Source of the DNA: Sphingomonas sp. IC081
GTDB lineage: Bacteria; Pseudomonadota; Alphaproteobacteria; Sphingomonadales; Sphingomonadaceae
Reading direction: 5' to 3'
NCBI RefSeq assembly: GCF_006874585.1
Contig: NZ_CP029763.1
Coordinates: 62,001-126,000 of the forward strand
Length of the DNA stretch: 64,000 bases
The translations under genes and the position numbers were made by a program. Below, piece after piece: positions 35,119-43,597 of this stretch (positions are counted from its first letter, which is position 1; every line of letters starts with the position of its first letter). Under the pieces are notes generated by a model. It was not told the origin of the DNA. It saw only the letters and a list, made by a program, of their open reading frames with translations, and ran no database searches.

Positions 35119-35376
35119 CTACCAGTCGAGAGTCAACGCAAATGCCCCGACAATCGCAAGGATCACAGGCGTCCCGGTCAGATAAAGCTTCTGCCAACGC
35201 CACCATGTGCCCGGCACGAACATCACAACCGCGCGCACCGATCCCAAGTCGCGCCAGAACCGTTCGCGCCACAGCTGCACCGCCACCATCGTGCCCGACA
35301 GAAAGAGCGCCAGCATACAAACAAGAGCGGTCGCCGCATATAGCGCCGTCCAGTTCATGATTTCGGCCTGCGACAT
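35119..35376 (-). CDS. Small two-helix membrane protein, minus strand
   Basis: 85 residues with two hydrophobic helices (ALYAATALVCMLALFLSGTMV at about 10-30, read in part, and LTGTPVILAIVGAFALTL near the end). AAGGCGAAG lies before ATG 35376. No family recognised. It is one of the few minus-strand genes in the accessory block and sits in the gap after the giant gene, facing it. Confidence 0.5.
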   Translation of the reverse strand: MSQAEIMNWTALYAATALVCMLALFLSGTMVAVQLWRERFWRDLGSVRAVVMFVPGTWWRWQKLYLTGTPVILAIVGAFALTLDW

Positions 35377-35575
35377 CTCTACTTCGCCTTTCGCATCTCA
35401 ATTCCAAAGACCATGGGTTAAATCGCGAAGCTGCCTATTTCTCCTAGATAGGATGGGAGGCGAGCCATCTCAACAAGCCGGCGTTGATCTCGTTCGCGCA
35501 GCATCCGGGGTCCTGCCAACCGATCATCGCCGCTGCCAAACATAGAATCTCGCTTTTTGTCGCCGAGATCCTTTC

Positions 35576-35616
35576 GCCCGGTGGGCGTCGAGAGAGGAGG
35601 GGGAGGGGAAGGGGCG
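35576..35616 (+). repeat. REP-like repeat: hairpin plus G-rich purine tract
   Basis: CGCCCGGTGGGCG hairpin, then TCGAGAGAGGAGGGGGAGGGG and AAGGGG, 57 bases before the DUF3768 gene. Confidence 0.65.
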
Positions 35617-35673
35617 GCAAGGCGGATCGTGCATTGCAGTCCGGCCGTCTGCCCGTCCATCCCGGAGACAGAT

Positions 35674-36039
35674 ATGCACAAAACCCCTCAGGCAGGTTCC
35701 CGCACCGAGCGCATCGCCATCCTCAACGACCGCTGCCGGCAGGGCCTCGACCGCGGTTCACGCACCGTCATCACCCGAAACTGCCTCGCCCGTCTGACCG
35801 GAGACGGCGGCCTCGTCGCCGAACTGCTCGCACAGGCGGCGATCATGGCGGCCGTTCGCGGAGCGAGCTTCGATCGCGATAGTCCGGAACGCGACATGGG
35901 CGCGGTCACCGTCGGCGAGGTCAGGATACTTTTCAAGATCGATTACTATGACGAGAATCTCGAATTCGGCTCCGAAAATCCCGCCGACGCGGCAAAAACT
36001 ACCCGCGTCCTCACCATCATGCTGCCCGAAGACTACTGA
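35674..36039 (+). CDS. DUF3768 family protein
   Basis: 121 residues. The family signature is clear: RIAILNDRCRQGL at the N-terminus, the FKIDYYDENLEFGSENPAD core and the terminal TTRVLTIMLPEDY. Common on alphaproteobacterial plasmids beside DUF736- and DUF1419-type genes; function unknown. Preceded by a REP-like repeat and followed after about 100 bases by a methylase gene. Confidence 0.85.
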   Translation: MHKTPQAGSRTERIAILNDRCRQGLDRGSRTVITRNCLARLTGDGGLVAELLAQAAIMAAVRGASFDRDSPERDMGAVTVGEVRILFKIDYYDENLEFGSENPADAAKTTRVLTIMLPEDY

Positions 36040-36111
36040 GTCCCAATAGCTCGGGCCGACGCCTGAGGCAGGTTTCTCGCAGCTTCAGTCCATCGGGCTG
36101 TGGCGCCCAGA

Positions 36112-36134
36112 GCGCCCCCAATCACTCATAGAAA
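36112..36134 (+). repeat. Stray iteron-like motif upstream of methylase gene
   Basis: GCGCCCCCAATCACTCATAGA with AA following: the same C-run plus ATCACTCATA core as the origin iterons, 22 kb from the origin and 12 bases before ATG 36146. Confidence 0.5.
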
Positions 36135-36145
36135 GGAGCTTCGTT

Positions 36146-36979
36146 ATGGGCTCCGTCGACCGCCACATCAAGGCGATCTGCAAGCTGTTCGAGGCCTGCC
36201 AATACCGTCACGATCGCTACACGCTATTCTCGGACTTCGTCGAAGCCGCAGCAATCAGCCTGTCTAACAATGTCGATCTCGCCCAGAGCAAAGCGCGCGA
36301 GGCGCGTTACATGGAGATTGTCGGGCGCTACGATCGCAACGTCATCGACACTTTCCCGCGCATCTTCGCCGAAGTCACCCTAGCGATGGAAGCCCGGACC
36401 TGTGACGTGTTGGGCCGCGTGTTCGGCGAACTCGGCCTCGCCAACGCCGCGCGCGGCCAGTTCTTCACCCCCTACAGCGTCTGCCGGATGATGGCAGCGA
36501 TGACTGCGGACTCGTGCCCGGAAGATATAATAGCAAAGGAGGGATTTCTGACCCTTTGCGAGCCTGCCTGCGGAGCAGGTGCCATGGTAATCGCCACCTG
36601 CGAAACGCTGCGGGAGGCTGGAGTCAACTATCAGCGGCACCTCCATGTGACCGCCATCGATATCGATCCACGCGCGGTCCATATGGCCTATATCCAGTTC
36701 GCGCTGCTCCATGTCCCGGCCATAGTCATCATCGGCGACTCTCTCGCCGGAACCACACGCGAGCTCTGGTACACGCCCGCCCATATCCTCGGCGGCTGGA
36801 ACGCAAAACTCGCGGCGCGTGCCAGGTGGCAGGCAGCAGATGCTCCGGCGGATGCTGAAGCGCCGACCCCTGCCGAGGACCAACCACCTTTCCAGCCACC
36901 GCCTGACAGCTCCGTCATACCGCACGTCCCCATCCAGCTGTCGCTCTTCCCGAGCCCGAGCGAGTCCTCGCAGCCCTGA
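36146..36979 (+). CDS. Orphan N-6 DNA methylase-like protein
   Basis: 277 residues. The N-terminal helices and GQFFTPYSVCRMMA are typical of HsdM-type adenine methylases, and motif I (CEPACGAGAMVIA, about 138-150) and the AIDIDPRAVHMA strand bind S-adenosylmethionine. The catalytic NPP[YF] motif is missing: the place where it should fall reads GDSLAGTTRELWY. The C-terminal 60 residues are Pro-rich. No restriction or specificity subunit lies nearby. It may bind but not methylate DNA, or the active site may be diverged. AAAGGAG precedes the start. Confidence 0.75.
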   Translation: MGSVDRHIKAICKLFEACQYRHDRYTLFSDFVEAAAISLSNNVDLAQSKAREARYMEIVGRYDRNVIDTFPRIFAEVTLAMEARTCDVLGRVFGELGLANAARGQFFTPYSVCRMMAAMTADSCPEDIIAKEGFLTLCEPACGAGAMVIATCETLREAGVNYQRHLHVTAIDIDPRAVHMAYIQFALLHVPAIVIIGDSLAGTTRELWYTPAHILGGWNAKLAARARWQAADAPADAEAPTPAEDQPPFQPPPDSSVIPHVPIQLSLFPSPSESSQP

Positions 36980-37045
36980 GACCACATCTCTCCAGCCGCC
37001 TCCATCCCACGCCGCTCCATCCGGTTCCCGGACCCGCAAATTCGA

Positions 37046-37070
37046 AGAGCGGAGGGGGAGAAGGCGGAGT
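37046..37070 (+). repeat. G-rich purine repeat (REP-like family), short copy
   Basis: GAGCGGAGGGGGAGAAGGCG, about 30 bases before the gene at 37099. No strong hairpin precedes it. Confidence 0.5.
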
Positions 37071-37098
37071 GGACCCAAGCCAATCAAGGAGACACGCC

Positions 37099-37569
37099 AT
37101 GTCCGCACCGTCGATCTATGCCCGCGCCCCGCTCGGAGCGCTTGTCCGTTACAGCGATGGCCAGCCGATGCCGCCCGAACGCCACCGCAAGAAGCTCGCC
37201 GCATGGAAAAGCAGCAACGGATCCGGCCGCCTCGTTCGTAAGACGCATGCCGCAGTACGCCCCACCTACACCCACCCCGCCGGCTTCACGCTGCACGAAG
37301 GCAATTTCGGGAGCGATGGCGTTATCGTCCTGGTCGTTCACAAGAGCTTTTCCGTCACCAGCACGCTCACCTTTGAGATTGTCGAGGAACCCGCGCCCGG
37401 TTCGGTCCGCATCCTCACCAGCTTCCAGGGCGAAGACGAACTGCGCCACCTCGCACCGGACATGGTAGCCGCCGAAGACTGGCTTTCCCGCAATCACTAC
37501 ACCGGCGCGCGGCTCGAAGTTGTCGGAGAGCATGAAGCCAGCGCCGAGACCCTCGGCCAGGCTGCATGA
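37099..37569 (+). CDS. Hypothetical protein
   Basis: 156 residues, with AAGGAGA ten bases before ATG 37099. The N-terminus is basic (ERHRKKLAAWKSSNGSGRLVRK); the rest is strand-rich (GVIVLVVHKSFSVTSTLTFEI). No family recognised. Its stop overlaps the next start as ATGA, so the two are coupled. Confidence 0.65.
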   Translation: MSAPSIYARAPLGALVRYSDGQPMPPERHRKKLAAWKSSNGSGRLVRKTHAAVRPTYTHPAGFTLHEGNFGSDGVIVLVVHKSFSVTSTLTFEIVEEPAPGSVRILTSFQGEDELRHLAPDMVAAEDWLSRNHYTGARLEVVGEHEASAETLGQAA

Positions 37570-37805
37570 TGATGGCGGGGGGCAACAAGCCTCCTGACGA
37601 AGCGCGCATATGGCTTCTCGTTCAGATCCACGACCTCCTCTCCGCATACCTGCTCGACCATTGCCCGGAAGAGCAGAGCTGGGAGGATTTCGATGCCGAC
37701 ATCGACGCTCTGCGCACCGATGTGGCGAACCTGCGCGCGCAGCATCTGACGCAGGTTACCAGCCAGAACGCGGCGAACCCCTCACATCCGGGCAACCGGG
37801 TTTGA
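37566..37805 (+). CDS. Small hypothetical protein coupled to upstream gene
   Basis: 79 residues starting inside the previous stop codon (ATGATGATG at 37566-37574 gives three possible starts). Acidic and helical (HCPEEQSWEDFDADIDALR). No family recognised. Confidence 0.55.
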   Translation: MMMAGGNKPPDEARIWLLVQIHDLLSAYLLDHCPEEQSWEDFDADIDALRTDVANLRAQHLTQVTSQNAANPSHPGNRV

Positions 37806-37833
37806 GGCCACGCCGGCACGACCGTTCCCTTCG

Positions 37834-38175
37834 ATGAGGAAACCGCCTGTGACCATCACACACCACGTTCATGTCTATGCAGTCGTGCGCATCAAGCTTG
37901 CCGTGACCGCGGCCGATCATTTCGACGCGATGAAACGCGCTGACAGCATCATGACGGAGTCCAGCTATCCCTTGCGCCTCGTCCCCGGCGGACCACAGGT
38001 TCTCGACGCCGAACCCGCCGATGAAATCAGCGGCTACCTGGTTGATGAGACTGGTGACCCGCAGTTCGAGCGATCCCGTTTCTACGGATGCGACCACAAA
38101 CCTTGCGACGTCGCTCAACCCGGCTCGTCGCCGGCGCAAGGAGAGGGGGAGGGAGAAGGGCGGAGCGTCGGCTGA
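37834..38175 (+). CDS. Hypothetical protein whose tail is coded by a REP-like repeat
   Basis: 113 residues from ATG 37834. The body (TITHHVHVYAVVRIKLAV, then YPLRLVPGGPQVLDAE) looks like a genuine small alpha-beta protein. The last 20 residues (SSPAQGEGEGEGRSVG) are the translation of the G-rich repeat at 38127-38165, so the natural stop may have been lost. ATG 37849 gives no better site. No family recognised. Confidence 0.5.
   Translation: MRKPPVTITHHVHVYAVVRIKLAVTAADHFDAMKRADSIMTESSYPLRLVPGGPQVLDAEPADEISGYLVDETGDPQFERSRFYGCDHKPCDVAQPGSSPAQGEGEGEGRSVG
38127..38165 (+). repeat. REP-like repeat: hairpin plus G-rich purine tract
   Basis: GTCGCCGGCG hairpin-like segment followed by CAAGGAGAGGGGGAGGGAGA and AGGGCGG. 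It lies inside the 3' end of the preceding reading frame and about 75 bases before ATG 38239. Confidence 0.6.
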
Positions 38176-38238
38176 TCGTGGGATGTCCACCGGGACCGGC
38201 GCCCTTTCACCCCGAGCCGTCTTCCGAAAGGACCGCTG

Positions 38239-38937
38239 ATGACCGAATAATCCTCCCGCGCCGAAGCCCGCTTGTGGAGCCAGACCGACTGCGACGACCG
38301 CGGCAATTTCGCCTACAGCGGCGACCTTTACATCGCGGCCGAGAACCTGTCCGACCTCTGCCGCAGGATCGATCTCCATCTGACCCGGACGATCACGGAC
38401 ACACAGTTCTCCGTTACCGGCGAGCGCTTCTCAGGCGGGCGCAGTGTCCGCGTTGAACTTCTCGATGCCCCCGGCGATCTTTCCGATGAGGTCGCGCGCC
38501 GCGCCTTCGAAACCCTGATCACCGACCAGGCGGAACGTTTCAATGTCGCGAACGGCAATCTTCTGCAGGACTATATGATCTGCTCATTCTTCCTGCGCGT
38601 GAGCATCGGCACAACCTATTGGTCAGCGCTATCCGCCAGACGCGGCCATGCCAATCCCGTCGAGGCTCGCATCCCACTCGCGCGGTTCAAGCGCCAGCTC
38701 AGGCCGGGCCACAAACTGAAACTGATTGCCGCTCGCGCCGGCCACCGGGCCCTTGGGACTATCCGCACCGTCACAACAGTCCGCTCAGGTGACCTCATTC
38801 TCGAAGACCGGTCCTATCTCTCCTTCCCCCGTGCATCCGCATTCGCCTGCGACGGCAAGCTCATCCGCATCGCGAACGGACGTGACGAGGATCCCGATGA
38901 CCACCTGCTTTACGAGTGGATTCAGGACGCCGCCTGA
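38239..38937 (+). pseudogene. Hypothetical gene with premature TAA at codon 4
   Basis: ATG 38239 has a good site (GAAAGGACC) but the fourth codon is TAA (38248-38250). The same frame is then open for 229 codons to the TGA at 38935. The usable start would be TTG 38272, which has no ribosome-binding site, giving 221 residues. The protein has strand-rich segments and a KOW-like LIAARAGHRALGTIRTV region. One base change (CAA or GAA to TAA) explains this. A leader peptide MTE is an alternative. No family recognised. Confidence 0.6.
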
Positions 38938-39074
38938 CCGATCGCTATCTCTCCCGCGCGCCTGCGGCGCACAAAGCGAAGAGGGATGGTGCGCTTTGAT
39001 CATGCAGATCTTCGACGAACCCGACAACTCCAGCCTCTGATCCGCACGATCACATCATCCACAACCGTGACCAC

Positions 39075-39098
39075 AGCCCGCGCCTTCGCGGGCTTTTT
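39075..39098 (+). terminator. Rho-independent terminator
   Basis: AGCCCGCG and CGCGGGCT form an eight-bp stem with a CCTT loop-like centre, followed by five T. It lies between the genes at 38239 and 39116, only 18 bases before the latter's start, so it may also act as an attenuator. Confidence 0.7.
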
Positions 39099-39115
39099 GC
39101 ATTTGGGAGGGCCAT

Positions 39116-39601
39116 ATGCCTGGGCTACTCGATCAGCCGGCGGATCCAAACGCCGACACCAATCACTTCAGCAAGATCCTGGCATTGCTCCGCGCCCTCC
39201 AGATCAGCGAAGTATCCTACTCGCTCAGCGGGGGCGGCGATCAGGGCGAAACCAGCCTCGATCACGTGCGGTACCGCGATGGAACCGAAGCGACCGAGAT
39301 TCCCGAAGTTCCCGTAGGGATTGACGCGGTCGGGCGACCCGCCATGCTCTGTTACGCACTCAGCGAATATGCCGCCGATCTTCCCGAAGGCGATTGGTGC
39401 AACAACGAAGGCGGCTACGGCACCGTCACCATCGAGCCCTTCGCCGAATACCCCTGCGACTGCGACATGACCTATCGCCAGGATGGGGACTGGGGCGACG
39501 ACGAACTGGATGACGATTTCGAGGACTTGGTCCTCGAACCCGATACCGCAAATGCGGATTCAGGCCCGACCGCAATCATCATCGGGGAGACACAGGCATG
39601 A
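39116..39601 (+). CDS. DUF6878-like protein
   Basis: 161 residues. The phrases ISEVSYSLSGGGDQGE and WCNNEGGYGTVTIEP match what I recall of DUF6878, an uncharacterised plasmid and phage family. The C-terminal half is strongly acidic (DWGDDELDDDFEDLVLE). The start lies directly behind a terminator hairpin. Its stop overlaps the next start (ATGA-type, 39598). Confidence 0.65.
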   Translation: MPGLLDQPADPNADTNHFSKILALLRALQISEVSYSLSGGGDQGETSLDHVRYRDGTEATEIPEVPVGIDAVGRPAMLCYALSEYAADLPEGDWCNNEGGYGTVTIEPFAEYPCDCDMTYRQDGDWGDDELDDDFEDLVLEPDTANADSGPTAIIIGETQA

Positions 39602-41409
39602 GGCTTAACAACCCATCCTTCGAGCGCTATCTCGCGCGCGCCGCAACCACCCTGCATCGCATCGTTCCTCAAACCGCGCAGCTGCGATCGGACCCACTCG
39701 ACCTCGCGGCGACCCTGATCGCGCTATCCCGCTGCGAAATCCGCTTCACCCGCCATGATGGCGCGCTCGCACCCACGATTTCAATCCATCCTGATCCAGC
39801 CCACTCTCCCAAAGCGATGATGCTTATCGACCAGTTCAGCACCGCCATCCTCGAGACGATCTACAATCCCAATACCCATTTCTCGATCTGCCTCGAACAG
39901 ACCGTCAACGACAGCGGATATCTCGATCTCGTCACCGATCTCCTTCTGTCGGGTGCCTACCACCGCCGGATCACGGACATGACGCAGGCGATCGGAACGG
40001 CGATCCTGCAACTGCGCGAGCGCCTCGTCGAACTTATGCAGACCCATCTGCGCGCCATCCTGTTTCGTGACCTTGGCTATCGCACTGGTAACAAGATTCT
40101 TTCGCTCGGGCGGATCATCCACTGGGCGCTCGCGACCGACCTCGAGGGTGACCCAGGCCGCAAAACCGTGCTGCGCAACCGCGGCCAGGCGCTCACCGTC
40201 TATGGTGCCATCGCCACGAGCATGCTCAAGCCTGAAATCACCGCCGCGATCGATGCCGGTCGCCCCCTCAAGCCGGTGCTCGCCGCCGCTGTCGGCATCA
40301 GCGAAGCGCAATTGCGCCGCCTTCACTGCGCGACTCCCAAGATCGCGGCATTAGACGCTCTCTACGACCATATGTCCGCCGTCCGCACACTGGTCCGCCA
40401 TGAAGTCCAACTTGAACAGTGGCCGGCCGGCAGCGAATGGGGCCGCCGTGTCTGGGAGCAGAAGAACTGCGATCCCCTTATTAGGCCAGACTACCTCGAT
40501 AGCTCGATCGAAACCCGCGATACCCTCCAGGCGCTGCGGGAGGATCTCCTCTATCCACTCGCCGGCGCACGTCTCGAAGCACTGGGCCTGTCACGCCGGA
40601 TCCACGCCCTCGACAATTTCGTGATAACCCTGGGCGTTCCACTGAAGCTCTGCGACACCACCGCCCATCGCCAGTTCCTGCGTAGCCTGCACAGTGCGAT
40701 CATCGGACCGCGCGGACCGCAATCGTTCCAGAGAGCCCTCGCGAAATGGCACCGCCGCGCAGCCAGCGCCGCGGCGCTGCGGCACGAGAACACCGCCGAT
40801 CGACCCGGCTGGCCCGCACTATGTCCGCCTTGGCAGTCCCCATGCGGGCCACATAGCTTCATACCGATCACCAGCGCGCAGGCACTGGTCGAGGAGGGCA
40901 ATGCGCTCTACCACTGCGTGGGCGGATATTATTCCCAATGCCGGCGGGGCGACACCCAGATCCTGTCGCTGCGGTCCGGCACCGACCATGTGGCGACCCT
41001 CGAACTGCTGATCACCGACCTGCCGGGCAATTTGCTCAATATCAACGTCGGCCAGTTCAAGGCCCGCGGCAACGCAAGGCCCGACCCCGAAGCCTTCGCA
41101 GTGCTGCGCGACTTCCTCGCCGACCTACGCGACGGGCTTCACCCGGTGGCTACGAAGGAACTCGCCGCGCATCGCGATGCCGTAGCCGATGCCGACGCAT
41201 ATTATCTTCGCCGCGACCGGCTCACCCTCGACCACGCCCGCCGTGCCTGGCCGCTATACCGCGTGTTGCTCCCGCGCGACGCGCCGGAGACTTACGACGA
41301 ATGGTGCGAGCGATCCGGTCTTCCCTCGGCCCTCGACGACCTTCTGATCGCGCTTGAACGCTCCCTCTCCACCCCCGTTAAAATAGAGTTCCGCTATGAA
41401 CCCTTTTGA
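39598..41409 (+). CDS. PcfJ-like protein
   Basis: 603 residues. The central to C-terminal part has the PcfJ hallmark: LVEEGNALYHCVGGYYSQC, then TQILSLRSG and VATLELLI (about 425-480). PcfJ-domain proteins are widespread on plasmids, integrative elements and phages and have no settled function. The N-terminal 400 residues are helical and unrecognised (YLDLVTDLLLSGAYHRR). Coupled to both neighbours: it overlaps the gene upstream by four bases and the gene downstream by 14. Confidence 0.78.
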   Translation: MRLNNPSFERYLARAATTLHRIVPQTAQLRSDPLDLAATLIALSRCEIRFTRHDGALAPTISIHPDPAHSPKAMMLIDQFSTAILETIYNPNTHFSICLEQTVNDSGYLDLVTDLLLSGAYHRRITDMTQAIGTAILQLRERLVELMQTHLRAILFRDLGYRTGNKILSLGRIIHWALATDLEGDPGRKTVLRNRGQALTVYGAIATSMLKPEITAAIDAGRPLKPVLAAAVGISEAQLRRLHCATPKIAALDALYDHMSAVRTLVRHEVQLEQWPAGSEWGRRVWEQKNCDPLIRPDYLDSSIETRDTLQALREDLLYPLAGARLEALGLSRRIHALDNFVITLGVPLKLCDTTAHRQFLRSLHSAIIGPRGPQSFQRALAKWHRRAASAAALRHENTADRPGWPALCPPWQSPCGPHSFIPITSAQALVEEGNALYHCVGGYYSQCRRGDTQILSLRSGTDHVATLELLITDLPGNLLNINVGQFKARGNARPDPEAFAVLRDFLADLRDGLHPVATKELAAHRDAVADADAYYLRRDRLTLDHARRAWPLYRVLLPRDAPETYDEWCERSGLPSALDDLLIALERSLSTPVKIEFRYEPF

Positions 41410-42055
41410 TCACGCCCGCTCTTCCGCACGCATCCATGGCGGCCGCTGGCAGGATTACCACCAGATTCACGCCTGGTTCGACGCCACCAAGGCCGCCCAT
41501 TGTCATTTTACCCACCGCGCCCTGCGCCATCACCACGAAGGGATCGCCGAAGCTCTCGCCGTTTTCGGCGATACGATCACCAATGTGGACGGCGCTGCGG
41601 TCTCCGTCCACGCGGTCGGCGTCCAACATATCGAGGAAGACTGCCGCTATCTTCCCGCTGCCGTCGATTGGCTCAAGGATTTCGACACGCCTGATTGGCT
41701 CCACGCACCGATGCCCGGCGCCGAGCACATGGCCTGCACCAGCGCCCGGCGCTTCGGCGGTTCGCACGCCGACTATCTTCCGCTCCACCGCTGGTTTCTG
41801 GCAACCGCATCATGGGCCAATAGCGCCGCACACCTGATATTCCGGCACCACGCCTTCGGAATCTACGAGGCCGAACACCGGTTCGGACCCGCGATCGACA
41901 ATGGCGCATCCGCTATACCGACGCGCGTCGTGGCCGAGCAACATGTCCGCACGATGCTCGGCCGCCTGCCTGCGGCGCCGGATTTTCTGCGGCGGCTCAA
42001 GGGCCAGCGTTGGATGCTTCAGGCCACCTCACCGGCATTGGTCGGCCTGACCTGA
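41396..42055 (+). CDS. DUF6915-like protein with internal duplication
   Basis: 219 residues made of two related halves. Repeat one (about 10-95) reads RIHGGRWQDYHQIHAWFD then FTHRALRHHHEGIAEA and AVGVQHIEED; repeat two (about 118-205) reads RRFGGSHADYLPLHRWF, LIFRHHAFGIYEAE and VVAEQHVRTM. The conserved His residues could bind metal. I associate the layout with DUF6915. Starts inside the 3' end of the PcfJ-like gene. Confidence 0.65.
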   Translation: MNPFDHARSSARIHGGRWQDYHQIHAWFDATKAAHCHFTHRALRHHHEGIAEALAVFGDTITNVDGAAVSVHAVGVQHIEEDCRYLPAAVDWLKDFDTPDWLHAPMPGAEHMACTSARRFGGSHADYLPLHRWFLATASWANSAAHLIFRHHAFGIYEAEHRFGPAIDNGASAIPTRVVAEQHVRTMLGRLPAAPDFLRRLKGQRWMLQATSPALVGLT

Positions 42056-42076
42056 TACTCCGCTGCACAAGCAATA

Positions 42077-42116
42077 ACGGGCGAGAGAGAAGGGGGAAAG
42101 GGAACAGGCGGCGGGT
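42077..42116 (+). repeat. G-rich purine repeat (REP-like family)
   Basis: ACGGGCGAGAGAGAAGGGGG then AAAGGGAACAGGCGGCGGGT, about 55 bases before ATG 42169. Confidence 0.55.
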
Positions 42117-42168
42117 CCGGAATGCCCGTCATTCCAACGGCATTTCAATTCCCCTGGAGGTCTGCACC

Positions 42169-43272
42169 ATGGCAAATAACTATCTCAAACTCTCGTTTGT
42201 CCTGACGCCGACGAGCGAGGAAGAAGCACTGCTCGACGAATGCCACACGCTCTCGCAAGAGCTCTACGATGTCGACGAAATCGACCTGGCAGCACGCTAC
42301 GATGCGATGTCGGATGCGTTCAAGGCTGCCTTCCCGCCGCCGCCGGATCAATCAGACAATCTGGATCAGCCTCCGCCCCATCCGTTCGTATCCTTTCTAA
42401 ACCTGTTCAGCGATCACAATTTTCCAACCTTCGATTGCGAGTATTTCGGCAGTCCTGAAAGCGATGGCTATCTGATCGCCGGAACCCAGGCAGATCCCCA
42501 TGCCATCGCCAGCCTGATCCAGAAATGCGCGCCCAGCGTCCTTCCCTTCGGTTTCGAGTGGTCGCAGGACTGCGACCGCCTGCGGCCCGGCGAGTTCGGC
42601 GGCGGCTATTACATCGTCACTGCCGACGACATCATCGGCGGCAGCACCAGCTGGCTTATGCAAGGGCAGATCGAGGCGCTGACAGCGCCCCCCATCACTC
42701 ACACAAACACCGCGACGCTGAAAACCATCATAACCGATCCCCAGGCGCTCTGGGATCACGCCTTCAAGCTCTTCATCGATGCCCATCTGCCATTCAAGGT
42801 GCTCGATTCCTCCCAGCCCGAAAGGTTGGCTGAGGATCTTCTCGACAAGTTCACTGCGGAATGCGGCCCACGCGAGCATGCCGACCCCGCCGCCTGTCTG
42901 CGCCATGCCGTCGATCCTCGCAGCGAAATCCCTGGTGTCAACGTAGTCAGGATCATCGCTACCGCACAGGACGATCCCGGCACTCTCGATATCGAAACCT
43001 GCCTCGTGCTCTCGACCGGACATATCACCCAGCAAACCGCACACAAGCTCGACGACTGGGGTTCGCGCGGGCGGCTGGACGTTCCCCTAACCATCGGCAA
43101 AACGCCCTATGGCTGGTTCATCCCGGTGTCTTGCGCCAATCCCGACACACTCGGGGGCTTTCCCCCTGATCTTCTCGCGGTCATGCGTTTCGCCCGCACC
43201 CGCGGATGTCAGCATCTACTGCTCGACTGCGACGGACCGGCCGCGGACGGACTGACCTCTTATGACTGGTAA
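42169..43272 (+). CDS. DUF5983-containing protein
   Basis: 367 residues from ATG 42169, behind CTGGAGG. The C-terminal 100 residues match DUF5983 as I recall it: DIETCLVLSTGHITQQTA, then TPYGWFIPVS and MRFARTRGCQHLLLDCDG. The N-terminal half has a Pro-rich linker (PPPPDQSD, PPPHP) and an unrecognised domain with YFGSPESDGYLIAG. Function unknown. The region coding about residues 172-180 contains an iteron-like motif. Confidence 0.68.
   Translation: MANNYLKLSFVLTPTSEEEALLDECHTLSQELYDVDEIDLAARYDAMSDAFKAAFPPPPDQSDNLDQPPPHPFVSFLNLFSDHNFPTFDCEYFGSPESDGYLIAGTQADPHAIASLIQKCAPSVLPFGFEWSQDCDRLRPGEFGGGYYIVTADDIIGGSTSWLMQGQIEALTAPPITHTNTATLKTIITDPQALWDHAFKLFIDAHLPFKVLDSSQPERLAEDLLDKFTAECGPREHADPAACLRHAVDPRSEIPGVNVVRIIATAQDDPGTLDIETCLVLSTGHITQQTAHKLDDWGSRGRLDVPLTIGKTPYGWFIPVSCANPDTLGGFPPDLLAVMRFARTRGCQHLLLDCDGPAADGLTSYDW
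42685..42708 (+). repeat. Iteron-like motif inside a coding region
   Basis: GCGCCCCCCATCACTCACAC followed by AAAC. Shares the C-run and ATCACTCAYA core of the origin iterons. It may be chance, since it codes for ordinary residues (APPITHTN). Confidence 0.3.
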
Positions 43273-43300
43273 CCGGCGGTTCAATTCAAGGAGCCTCATC

Positions 43301-43531
43301 ATGCGCCCCGCCGATACTGGACTTCCCCGCCATGACGACGGCTGCCGAGATCGCCGTTACAGTATTCAGCTGGAGTTCTGCGGTTACCCGCGCAGACGTC
43401 ATGTCGTGCGCTTTTGCGGAGATTATATCGGAAACACCGAATCTCAAGGCCAGGCCTGCGCTATTGCGCGCAAACATGCCGCCCGCCGGCGATCCGAACT
43501 TTCAGGCGCAGGAGTCGAGCGTTCCGACTGA
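43301..43531 (+). CDS. Small basic hypothetical protein
   Basis: 76 residues from ATG 43301 behind AAGGAG; an upstream in-frame ATG at 43262 has no such site. Arg-rich with YSIQLEFCGYPRRRHVVRFCGDYIG, two cysteines and a probable beta-hairpin. No family recognised. Follows the DUF5983 gene by 28 bases. Confidence 0.55.
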   Translation: MRPADTGLPRHDDGCRDRRYSIQLEFCGYPRRRHVVRFCGDYIGNTESQGQACAIARKHAARRRSELSGAGVERSD

Positions 43532-43539
43532 CGGCCAGA

Positions 43540-43574
43540 AGGCCGACGGGAGATCAGGGGGAAGGAAAGGGGTG
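43540..43574 (+). repeat. G-rich purine repeat (REP-like family)
   Basis: GGCCGACGGGAGATCAGGGG then GAAGGAAAGGGGTG, 24 bases before the next start. Confidence 0.5.
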
Positions 43575-43597
43575 TTCCCATTCGAAGGAGACACCTG

